Of a stretch of 64,000 nucleotides of DNA, positions 7,640 through 18,569 are shown one piece after another; the stretch's first letter is position 1, and every line of letters starts with the position of its first letter. The translations under genes were made by a program, and so were the position numbers. The notes under the pieces were generated by a model. It searched no databases. It worked only from the letters and a program-made list of their open reading frames with translations, and was not told where the DNA came from. This stretch comes from Symbiodinium natans (taxonomy: Eukaryota; Sar; Dinophyceae; Suessiales; Symbiodiniaceae). The stretch spans positions 747,001 through 811,000 of the forward strand of contig CAJNDS010000180.1 of the NCBI GenBank assembly GCA_905221605.1, in the 5' to 3' direction.

Positions 7640-10600
7640 CAAAAACTAAGAAAGCGTATTTGAATCAATGCGTCTTTGTTTGAATATCTTATTTGCGCTC
7701 TTTCCTTCTTGAGGAGGAGCAAGGTGGGGATGTTGGAAGTAAATTAATTTCTCAGTCGCGGCTTTTACGAAGTATTCATGGAAGGTGGACCTGTTGACGT
7801 TCGGGAGATTTTGGGACAGCTGTGCTCATGTTCGAAAAATGTCCCCTACCCACCTCTCGAAGACCACGAGCATCTCTCCAAGCTCCTTGGTGAGCAGTGT
7901 TTTTGACCGTCCCCAGTGAACAGGGGTCATCATCTGCTTGTGATGCTAATGTGTTCAGGCTTGGTCGAGTCGAGGTGTATACCCGAACCTCTGCAGAGAC
8001 TCATCCATCTAAAGAATCTATATGTCAGCGCCTCCGCGTAGCTGTAGCTCACCAATGTTGCGTTCATGAGAACGCTTTTTTTGCGCCATGTTTTGCCACT
8101 GGTGTCAGCGCTTGGTGGAGAAGAGGCTGAGGGCTGTGCAGGGTCGCAAGCGAGCGCGGCTGGCTTGGAAAACTGTTGCGGCCACTGCTTGAAGCTTACC
8201 TCAGGACTCAGTAGCCTTTCACGTTCAGACATGGATTTGACCACATTGATCTTCGACATCACAATGCTGCAAGACCGCTTTTTTGCTCTGGGCTTGCTCA
8301 ATGTGAATGAACGGTTGGATTCTACTTGCTCGCTGTGCTGCGACCTCCGCATGCGGCAAGTGGAAGGAAACCTGACATTCGGTCACTGGTTTTGGATGGA
8401 CTTGTTACGTGTCGCGCTTGCACATCCCACCCGGCCTTTTGCCGCTCTGTTTCTCGCAAGACTTGAAGCCAATGTGAAGTGGCACTTGTCGTCAGAGCTT
8501 GTCTGATGGTGCCAGTGGCCCCTTGGTGGACAGCCTCGCAGCTGATGTAAACGATGATCCACACCTCAGCAACGTAGATCAGGCTTAGACGGGGATTTGT
8601 TCAGCTCAAGCTGCACTTGGTTTTGAGACTGTGCATTGCCATACAGCAATGCGTTTCTGAGACATGACGTAATGCTGGCTGGCACACAATGGCATAGCAC
8701 ATGCCAAGATGCGACTCACGGCAACAGAACATGTTTTGTTAATTTTGTTGCTTTCTCGGGTTCGGGAGAGGTGCTGAGCCAGAAGTCTTGGTTTCCTCCC
8801 CCTTTCACAGTGTAGTTTAGGCAACGTGACAGTATCACGATTGCATGCCACAAGCCGGTGGCGGTGCATGCACGCATGAAGAACATGCGCGCAAAACCCT
8901 TCCAGCAACCGCTGCAGTCTGCCTAGTCCAATTAGATGGACAAGTTAGCTCGGACTGCCATCAGCGATGCGGGCTGGTACTTCGAGTGTTGTTGAAGTTT
9001 TGCATGTTTGCAAAACGAGGCCATTCAGACCTTCTCAGATGGCCGCATGTCCACACATCTAGATTCTCCAAATCATCTGGCTCTTGCCTGGTGGGCAGTC
9101 GGACTATGTCGGACCGCGGCCTGCAGTTTGTCTTTGACAAAGATCACCCCAAATCAGGGCTTCTGCAGGATTCTGGAGGCACTGAAGAAATGGTGACCAG
9201 ATCCTGAATGTTGGATTGTTGTGGCCATGGCTTCAACGTTTTGCTGCCTGAGGATCCGACCAGGCTAGTAATCCAAGCAGCAACCAGCACCAGGCTGCCA
9301 AGCATCACCTCCGCTTTCCAAACAGGTGCAGAAACGTGAAGAAAATGCAGCTGTGACAGGCTCACCTGCACGCCTTGCGAAGAATACTAGTGTTACATCT
9401 TCGTTACTCTTTAGCTGGAGGCACCGTCCGCGCAGGCAACCGCCCTGGCTTGAGCCGGTAGCGCTGCTCGTCCCGTCTTCGATCCTGTTGCGTGACACAC
9501 ACGTTATCAGCCCACCAATTCCAGCACGTTACCGAAGGCCAGCCTCTGCTTCGGCCGAGCCTGCATCCGGCTGATCCTCTGAGAATTCAAGATGTAGGCG
9601 AAAACAACAAAGTACGACGGACACTTGAAAGAGTGTAGGTGACGTCAGCCGTACCGACATGCGAAGAGATCGGTCAAACCAATGTAGCTAACAACTGTTC
9701 GCCAACAGTGTCCTCTGTAGGCGCAAAGCTAGGATGAAAGGTCAGCGTGATGTTGCCTGCTTCGCCCGTGGCCCCATCAACCTCAGTCCAGGAGACACTG
9801 AGGGCGCACAGGTCTGAGCATCTGTGTGACCAAACAGCATTCAAAGGGAGCGCGACAATGGTACAGGCAGCAGCGGGCTTATCAAAGCATGCCAGAATTT
9901 CTGCCGTAACATGTGCCCAAAGGATCCCAAAGGACTAAGTAAACTCAGTGCTGTCGGATTTCGTCGTTTTCAGGCGCTCCTGCACGTCGGGGGCCTTGGA
10001 ACACATAGAGACCCCCGCAGACCGAGCTTCGATTCATTGGGCCCGACTCTGCAGCCAAAGGGGCACTGTCTTCTCAAAAGGCCAACCTGGCCTGCAAACC
10101 TCGAGCTCGTGGTGCACAAGTTGTAAAAATTCAGCCAAGGACAAGTCGTGCAATGCAACAGTGCCCGCCTTTCCAGGTCTGTTCTCAAGCTGTACATGTC
10201 AATAATCCGACCAGACGTGGAAGGTTCTTCCCACACTGTTTTGTTCTCTTCGGTGTTGTGGAAGATCTGCGTGGGGCGACCATTGCCTTGCCACATGGCG
10301 GCACGAACTTGCTCGAGTATGATAGCTCTTCCAAGTCACGCACGAACCATGACGGTGAGCATGGCAACTGCGTATTCCGAGGATTCAGTAGCATAGCAGC
10401 ACAGCGGCTTGTCCATTCGAGGCGAAGCCAAACCGGCTGCTGCTCCTGGGCCACTATGGACTACAAACAGAGGCGGTCCCGTGCATCCCACAGCACATGG
10501 ACGAGCCGAAAGAGTCCACGATTGAAGCTGTCCTGAGAACTGGAGCTTGCAGTGCTGACCTGGCACTAGGTGGAACACCCATGCTTTTGACTGCCGGCTC

Positions 10601-12996
10601 CCTTGGCACCACTCGGGAAGTTGCACGATTACAGCCTTCTGTTGTTCTGAACGCGTAGGAGAAAAGGTTCTTGGTGTAAGGATTGCGGCACATTGGGGGT
10701 CCGGAAGCCATGGATATCGAGCCTGTTTGGGCATGATCCTTGTGGCCTTCGTCGCTGTTTTCGCCGCTAGTCGACTGTCGACAGTGTCAAGAGTTGCAGG
10801 GATCGCTTGGACGCGATCTAAAAATACTCACAAGTAAACGACCTAATGGCGCACAAACAAAACCAAACCACCCACCAATTACTGACTTACTTCGATGATC
10901 TCCCACATGCAAAGCCAACAATGTGCTGCCTTCTCGGGCAAGCAATTTCGGATACTTTGCCGCATGATTCTGTCGCGGTTGCCCCCAAATCAACTGACTG
11001 CGGGACTGGACACTGCAAGGTGCTCCTGTTGGTTGCTTTTGGTGTCCTCCGAGTTTCTTTTGTGTGAGCGATGGGAAGTTCTGGTGAGCACACAGGTCAT
11101 TGTTGTGAGCGCCGAAGGTTTGCGTTCAAGCCTGGGGCATCTCCATGTCTAGGCTGTACGAGACGTCGTGCCCGCGGAGGTGGATGTTGATCAAGTGTAC
11201 ATTGGACGCTAAAGGAACCCGTCTCTGGGTGCACAGCGAGTGGCACACAAACCGACGGCCAACCCGATGTCTGTTCGATCACTGAAGCAAGTGCAGCACT
11301 CACTAGTACACCACAAATTTGGCCTCAGCATGGTTTATAGGCCCCCACCTCAACTACTCAACTGCAGAAAAAAAAAAAGCGACAATTAGCCAGCTCGTGT
11401 TTCCACACCCGTCCCTTTGACGACCTCCTACTACTTGTGAGGCTCCTACCGGCGTCGAATGTGAAGCTGCGTCCCGTTCCTGCCTCTAGGCAAGTGAGCT
11501 CCGCCACGAGGTCGTCAAACTCTCTTCTCAGCTGCCTGGCGAGATCTCTTCGTCCTTTATACAATATCCTTACATGCAAATTCATCGTATGTAAGCCCTA
11601 CATGCGATGAACTTGCGTGCAAGGATATTGCACAAAGGACTATTAGGGCTTCTTGTGATTTCACAACTAGAACATGCTGGCGAGCTTACATGAGCTCGCG
11701 TGAAAAACCCCGCTATGCTCTTTGGAGTGGCTGCGGCTGCCGTTGCCATACTTGCAATGATCGCGAGCGCCTCAGCATGACCTCTGCACCTGGCTCTTGG
11801 CGAAGGAAGCTCAGAACTTGACCCGACTCGAAGCGGCCGAGATCCTCAGCTTCTGAGCAACGGGCAAGCAAAGCCTTGCACAAGTCTCCTCCTCTCTCCT
11901 TCGCTCTCTGCCTTTTTCATCCCTCTTTTTATCCTTCACATTCTTCTCTCCACTCTCTGACTGAGCAAGCTCTCTGAGAGAGCGCTGAAAATGATGCTCT
12001 CCGAGCGTCTGCGCAGAGCTGGGCCTGGAGCTTTTGGCACTCGGGCTGCAGCATCTGGAGCACTTCCATGGGCCTCACCAGCAATCAGAGAGCTCTCGGC
12101 TCTCTCAGAGCAGATCTCTACCCCTTTCGGTTTCCGAAATTTGATGGGGTCGCTTTAAGGAGATGCTGTTCTGATTTGGGGTACAAAGGGGTACCCTTTT
12201 TCACAAGGGACTCGACTGCTACCCTTTCTGCCCAGCCCTACTTTAGGAAATACCCACCCCCTCGCTCTTTTTTTCTGAGGCGCTCTGCGCCACCAACACA
12301 AAAAGAAGGTGATACCACACACCAGCCCGTGACACACGACTCTGCTTTCCATTTCATTGCCCAGGGGCAGCTCCTCGCCATCCTCATTCCCAGCCTCCCC
12401 TACTCTCGGAGATTCCTCACCTGGAATGGAAGATAATGCAAGTTCCATTTGCTTCCTCTGCGCTTCTCTGTCTTGCACGGATCTCTGAGGCGCCCGCGCA
12501 CCACGGACAGCTGCCGTTGCATCTCAGTTTCCTCTACAAGCGCTTCGCCATCGCGCGTGTCCTGACAGCAAGGAGTCAGCTGAGGAAGCTCTGCTGCATT
12601 ATGCTACCTCATGTTGCTTGGCATGACGGGACGACTTGCTATTGGACTGCAAATGCGACGGCGATAGCGCTGCCTGCTCTGCAGCTTGAGCAAGCCATCC
12701 GAAAACGTCCAGGAACAGCACGCTGCCTGCACAAGTTCGCAGTCACCGAAGGCACGGGTTGTGCCACAAACCTCATCACCCCATCGGCTGCATGATCCTC
12801 TGCAGCTTACATTGCGGAGTGCTGTGGTACAAGACTGAGCTTGAGAAATGGCCTTAGAATACTTTCTGGTCAGCTTGCTTGCTGTCTCCGCGACTACCAA
12901 GACTCTCAAGAGCTTTTCGGCACTAACCCCTGAATCGGCACATTTCTCATGCCTATGGGCCCATGAGAGCCCATGGGCAAACCAGGAATCCCTGGC
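7640..12996 (-). other. Probable 3' exons of the minus-strand membrane-protein gene, boundaries not resolved
   Basis: Several minus-strand pieces look coding and continue the gene that starts at 16,735. The piece at 10,450-10,700 contains TSRVVPREPAVKSMGVPPS. The piece at about 10,140-10,290 holds a WW-like sequence (IFHNTEENKTVWEEP). The piece at 9,144-9,330 has a hydrophobic segment (VMLGSLVLVAAWITSLVG) followed by KPWPQQ. The piece at 8,100-8,260 has QWPQQFSKPAALAC, echoing it. I could not fix splice sites, and pieces between may be intron or intergenic. A homopolymer A run lies at 11,367-11,379. Nothing else is recognised in the interval. Confidence 0.4.
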
Positions 12997-15900
12997 CAAG
13001 ATGCGGAAGTTCGTAGGAAGCTCCACATTGCCAAACGGCACGGCCCGTGCTACGATCCTTGGTGATAAGGCTTGCAATCTTCCTCAAATCCGTTCGTCGT
13101 GTCAGGCTCATGCTACCTCAAAATGATGACTCCTGAGAATGCGAGCAGCGCCGTAAAGACGATCCACAGCAGATGGAAGAAAAAGGCCACTGGAACCATG
13201 AAGCGGTAACAGCCGATCCTGAGCTGCGCTTCCCCGACTCAAAGCTGCAACACTCGCTGAGACTCTGCTTCCAATCTTTTCAACTCGAGGGCTGGCAACC
13301 CCATTGCAGCTCTTTCCGTGTCAGAGTTAGACAACGGGCAACCCCATTGCGGGCACGTTAGACAACAGTGGCAACAGTTAGACGGTTTTGGGAAGATGCG
13401 AAGCCAAAGCTCGTGAACGCAGTGGGTGTACTTGTCCACCCGCGATGCAAGCTAAAACTCCTGAGCTTGCAACTCAATGCTTCAATGACTACGAGGCTTG
13501 CTGGCCGACAAAAGCCGCTGGCAGACTCATCATGTCTCGCATCAGCTTTCGAGAGTAGCTGTGGCTTTGACTGCCCAGCTGCACAGTCACAAGCGTAGGC
13601 GGAAGAATCAGGAGGATGGCAGCGATTGCCAGGATCTTTCGCGACAGGTATAGGTCAAGCCTGCTGGTGTCAAATGGACTTTGCTGAGCCCTCCCTGAGC
13701 TGCCTGCAATGATCTGCAATGTCACAAGTTGGCCTCGCCAAGACCCATGCGCAGCCCGTAAAGATCACCACGCAAGAGAGTGCCGGCAACGGGACGTCGT
13801 TTACGGCCACAAGTGTCCCCAGCATCATGTAGCCTCAGATCTCTGCGCAGCAAAGTGGGCGCAAATGTCTGAACCACCAAGCATCCGAAAACTCGTGAGA
13901 ACTCGAGTCTGGTGGCAGGCACTTGGCACTTCAGGGAAGATGTCATTCTACCCGTGCGATGCACATTAAGCAGCATCTAACTGACCAGAAAGTGGTTGGA
14001 GATTTACTCTGGCCAAGGAGCTGAGTGTGTGCAGCAGCCTCGGACACGCACACTCGCACATACTCTCAAACTAGTCTCACACCAAAGGCTCGCACGGACA
14101 GACTCGCGCAAACAATCACAGGCACAATCAACGAAACGTGTCCCACGCTACTCGCCGCCCCCCCTCCTCCCCACTTCCTCACACTCCCCCTCTTTCCTCC
14201 CTCACCGACACTTGCCGGGCTAAGTGGACAAGTTTGCTGCACATATGTTATTTGTTATTGCCTTAAGACGAAGCCCGCCCGCACCAATTCCTCTTCACAA
14301 GTGGGACCGCCGTCACTACCATTACCACAACCAGCCCTAACCCTACATCCTTAGACCCTTTTTGCATCCAGGCCCCTCTTCCCAACTAGGCCTCTGCAGA
14401 AGACACTAAACCCTAAACCCTAAACGCGTCTAGCGGAGGTTGGAAACTTTTTTGTGCCCGCTGCGCTCGCAAGGGCAATCTCGGCTCGAGCATCTCGGCC
14501 AAGAATGACACTGGAGCTAGGTATTGCCATGAAAGAGGTGATTTGCAGTTGGAAACTGGGATTTTTAAACTGGGGTCCATCTCGAAACGACGCTGAATCG
14601 AAACACGTACGTGGGGCAAGAGGTTGCGACATACTTAGGATTGGTGCAGCTGCCCCCACTTCCCCCCATTGACTAAAGTCTCCCTTACAATGGGGTAATT
14701 GCGGTCCAGACTGGTATTTGTGGGGCAAGCGGGGCAAGTTGCCAGTGTCGAAATCACGTGGGGCGAAATCGGCATGTAAACTAGACTCGCTAGACTGCCC
14801 GAGCCCGCAATCCCTCCCTGAGTTTGCCAATCCCATAGCCAGGGTGTCAAGGTACTGGTTGGTACCCATTGCCATGCACACCCGTGCATATGCATCGTAG
14901 GATTGCCAGTTTGCTTGTGTTCGCCGGTACAGCTGCACGTGCTCCAGCAGCATCTCGGATCGGCAAGTCAGAGTGGATTTCTTCGAACCCTAACGGGATG
15001 CACTTCGGCAATGGGTCCAGAGTCTAGAAACTGCATGGCGAGGCACCACAGGACTTATGCTTGGGTCCAGGTCCTCTTCGGACCCACTCACGGACACACC
15101 GGCAGACACCTTGTTGCAAGCCGGGACATGGCAAAACCGATTGTCATCACTATATGTCAATAATCGTCAGCACAAGGATGCGGCTGCTGACGCTGATTCG
15201 GCTGCTGCTAATCTTCTTGAAATGGATTTTTCAAGTCAGCCGAGCAACCGCTTCATCCTCGTCCGCTTGCTCCATGGCGTGGTTCAGCCGCTTCAACTGT
15301 TGGCGAAGAAGTGGAATGCGGAACATCTCACGTGCCTGAGCGAGGAAAATACTTGAAGAGGGCCCGCGGATACTTCAAGACGGGGTGGGGGGATTTGGCA
15401 TGTGAAATCCCAAGAATACTAGAAGGAACCTTGTAACGAGAGCTGCAAGGAGTTGGCTTTCTTGACAAAGGCTTGACCTCAGCGGATTGCATCTTGCCAG
15501 GTTACCTTTGTGCCTTCGAACTCCTGGGCTTGGAAACGGCTCTTGTCCAGAGTTGCATCCTGGGCAGGCTCCCGAATGCATTTCATGCCATTCTCGCACA
15601 CCCAATTGCAGCAGGAGAAGTAGTGCTGGCCAAGCATCGTCTGGTATTGGCAGCCGCACAAACTGGGTGAGCAAGCCTCCAGAGCTTTGTAGAATGCTGC
15701 AATTGTGAAACTGGCCACAGCAATGAGAAGATGCTAGACACGATACGACAGTGCCGCCTGTGCAGGAATAGAATGTGTTGTGTGGAGAGTCATGTAGGCA
15801 CACTGAGCCAAGAACGAACCCCGAAGGCATGTGCTGCCACCGAGGCGTGCATTGCCAGCCAGATACTCAATATATAGTACCTGTCCAAACCCTCTGACTA

Positions 15901-16735
15901 CAAGTTGTTCCTGCATCTAGCCCGGCAAACCGGCAGTTGCTCCCTTCAACAAACAATGCACGCTGCAGTTTACATGGCTTGCCCAAGGCGCAGGAATGCG
16001 CCAGCATTGCACATTGCAAAGAGGTGAATCAACCAGGTGGGCCCAACATCCTTAAAAGTTGGTGAAAGCGCTTGGTGCAGTGATGTGCACTGCCCGCAGA
16101 TTGAGATGGCCTGAGTGCGTGGCTGGCTCTGGCCTTCCTTCCACATAAAGGGTCATGCAGAAGCCAAGCTGAAGAGTGCTCACTACCAAGTAGTTGTCCT
16201 GAGAAGTCACTGCCAATCACTGCACCCATTCTCAAACAAGTGGTCGCACGACATGCGAGACAAGCGAGAAAGGAAACATCGAAGCCTGCCGAGACACCAC
16301 ACTCAGTGCAGCTCAAGTTCCATCTTCCTAACTGTAAGGTTGACCAGATCACGCACATCTTCGCCTTGGATGTCACATTGAGCGACAAGGCTTGCCGCTT
16401 CCGCTACCTCCCCAAAGCCCAGCTTGGTTGTGCATTGCCAACTGGCTAGCAAGAGTGGGGATTGTTCGGATCGTATTTGGCATGCATGCCGGTCCAGGAA
16501 CTTCCTTGAACGTGACATCTGCGTTGACGAGAGGCGGTAAAGCTTGGACTGCTCCACTCGCATCTTCTGTGCTTGGTAGTCTCTCTTGATCAGCAGCTCC
16601 TGAACATAGCTTGACAATGGGACTGGATTCTGCTGATTCTGCCTTCCCTGAGTCCTTGTCGAACATGTAATTTTCTCGATTGTAGGAGAAGAGGCCACCA
16701 CCGCCCGCGGCGGCAGCTCCAAACAGCAACTCCAT
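12997..16735 (-). CDS. Dinoflagellate-type multi-pass membrane protein, 5' and central exons
   Basis: At least 14 short exons are seen. My hand-joined exons are 16735-16643, 16599-16536, 16364-16321, 16198-16124, 16050-15983, 15880-15816, 15676-15639, 15559-15506, 15335 to about 15240, about 14950-14833, 13833-13734, 13660-13575, 13218 to about 13130, and about 13077-12997. The first eight and the pair 13833-13734/13660-13575 join in frame with matching phase. Successive motifs are NRENYMFDKD, YREDVRDLVNLTVRKM, LGFCMTLYVEGRPEP, WLAMHASVAAHAFGV, LLTQFVRLPIPD, REMFRIPLLRQQ, LYRRTQANWQSYDAYARVC, VLARLDLYLSRKILAIAAI and ELPTNFRILA. I remember these motifs from a large family of uncharacterised dinoflagellate proteins. 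At least five hydrophobic segments imply a membrane protein. Donors are GC, GA or GT. The function is unknown. Confidence 0.75.
13834..14832 (-). other. Long intron of the membrane-protein gene, carrying telomere-like repeats
   Basis: This 999-base interval lies between the exon ending DTLAM and the exon starting GYMMLG. It joins them in phase 1 with a GA donor (GATTGG) and an acceptor CTGAG. It contains a CACTCGCAC-rich stretch at 14,040-14,090, a C/T-rich stretch at 14,150-14,220, and CCCTAAA copies at 14,406-14,425. It is far longer than the 43-171-base introns elsewhere in the gene. Confidence 0.5.
14406..14425. repeat. Interstitial CCCTAAA telomere-type repeat
   Basis: Nearly three tandem copies of CCCTAAA lie inside the long intron, and looser variants (CCCTAACCCTA) lie at 14,335-14,345. 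TTTAGGG is the telomere repeat reported for dinoflagellates, so this looks like an internal telomere-derived insertion. Confidence 0.6.
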
Positions 16736-16736
16736 G

Positions 16737-16770
16737 GCTGTGGAACAGTGAGAAAAATAATAAGCTTCTC
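16737..16770 (-). promoter_or_regulatory. Pyrimidine tract and AG two bases before the membrane-protein ATG
   Basis: On the minus strand, TTATTATTTTTCTCACTG is followed by TTCCACAG and then CC-ATG. This has the form of a 3' splice acceptor. Dinoflagellate mRNAs receive a trans-spliced leader, so it could be the leader acceptor, or the acceptor of an intron in the 5' untranslated region. Confidence 0.45.
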
Positions 16771-17064
16771 GAAGGACCGCTTGCCCCTGTGAATGGGACG
16801 ACGCCTACGAAATCTACGCCGCAGGTCCACGGATCTCTCTGTCATTCTTCGTCGTGTCTCCCAGGCGTGACGGGGCCATGATGAACTCATGAGTTCAAGT
16901 CTAGCCAAAAAAAGCCGAGTATCAGTGGCCCCTACAACGTCGACTCCTCGGAGCTGAACTATCTAGCTGTTGCTGCACTTGTCCATGAATCTGCATACGT
17001 TTCGCTCATTCCACAGCTGCAAGAGCCCGTCGAGTTAGCAAGAGACGCCCTGGGCTTCCAAGCA

Positions 17065-17740
17065 TCACAGCATCACTGTTGAATGGTTGCACCCCCCTCT
17101 GTTCAAAATGAGTTCCAACTTCTCAGGCTGTGGCTTCCGGCTCTCGAAGGGCGAAGCGGAGGACGGAGCGCCAGGCGGTGCCATAGAGATTGGGGGTGCC
17201 GGTGTCCCTGGTGGGGGAGGGCCTGGAGGAGGCCCTAAGGGAGGCCCTGGAGGAGGCCCCGACAGGGGCGCGACAGAGGTGCCCAAGTAAGGCGTGCGGG
17301 AGCCATAAAGGAGGTCCTTGCGCAGGCGTCCATCAGCAAGGCTGGGCTCTTGCTTAGACTACGTGATGCCCAATTGAATCTGGTACCTGACCTACGTTTT
17401 GCAGCACAAACTTAGCTCCTTGAGGTCTGGATCCAGAGACTCAGCCTCCGGGGGAGGTGCCGCCACCTGAAGGTAAAATTCGGAACAACTGTCTTCGCAA
17501 GCAAGGCTTCATAGCACAGTTGTCTTTGACCAGCTGCATCCTCAAGGCGACATAATGGCAGAGCGCAACGGGCCCACTCGAGCACATGCTCAGCACACAT
17601 GTCGATGGGCGACCAGTGCGGCCCCTTGCCGTGGAACGTTGTTTCGTTAAGCCACGCTTCAAGTCGAACGATGCCCGTAATGCGAGAATGATCATGGCAA
17701 GTTTTTTTGTTTGTGCTTGTGTGGGCTAGTGTTAGCACTA
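17065..17740 (-). CDS. Unidentified proline-rich protein, 3' exons
   Basis: The last exon (about 17,358 down to the stop at 17,065) follows a TAG acceptor. It reads LLYGSRTPYLGTS, then a stretch dominated by Pro and Gly (PPPGPP-type repeats, about 35 residues), then a charged end with EKLELILNRGG. An upstream exon near 17,395-17,480 reads PPPEAESLDPDLKELSL behind a TTCAG acceptor. A further open frame at 17,440-17,740 contains HVLEWARCALPLCRLEDAAG. The exon order is my inference. The gene lies between the sulfotransferase and the membrane-protein gene, on the same strand. Function unknown. Confidence 0.45.
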
Positions 17741-18569
17741 GCGTTGATGTTTGTTGTTAGGGCCTCTGCCCAATGTAGGCAATTCATTTGACTTCTCTTG
17801 GTCTTCGGCATGTCTGGCTACCTAGAACTTCCGGCGCTGGCTAAGGCACGTCGTGAGTCTTCAGGCTTGCCCGCCAAGAGCAGAGCCGGTCAGCTCTTGC
17901 TCAATGAGGGGGGGGAGGTGTCTCACACATCATCATGCCAGAAATTGTGTCCCATAATCTGCATAGCTGATGGTATAGAATTCCGCTGCATAGACTATTT
18001 GCCAGCTTGGCTGGTGCCTGGCCTACAGCACTATTGCACTGACGCCCGTTGCGCCTTTGCAGGTGGAGGCACCCAGGCACCCGGGCTGCCTTCAGGTTTG
18101 GTGACAGGTGAATGAGGGGCATGGAGCTGGCATGAACCGATGCCGAATGACAAATTACATTTGGCTCTGCAATCAAATTAGATGCTCATGATGGCAATGG
18201 GTCAAGGAGTCAAGGCTCTGCTTGGCCATTGAAGCCATTCCTTTTTCATTCCTCTTCATTGCAAGAGCACGTCGACTTAGGCTCGCCTGCCAGAAGCTGT
18301 CAGCTATCGATATTCACTTCATGCCAAGCGTGTTTCATCGCCGACTGTCTGGTTGGACTGTTGGACTTCATTTCTTCGCGGCACTTGGCATTGCTCTCGA
18401 CTTCGCACCAGCTCTGGTCAACAAGTCTTTGCAGCTTGCCGGGTGGCTGTACTTGTGCCAATCCGTTGCTTCAATCTTTTCTCGTCGTGGTTACAAGCCA
18501 ACAAAAATGGTCGCTGCCAGTCTTTCAGAGTGCCATGCAAGCAGGAAGCGCTGGAAGTTCAGCATGTTG

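Noticed and set aside
17087..17290. Gly-rich plus-strand frame
   Set aside because: It is the antisense of the proline-rich exon, which has a splice acceptor and ordered flanking text on the minus strand.
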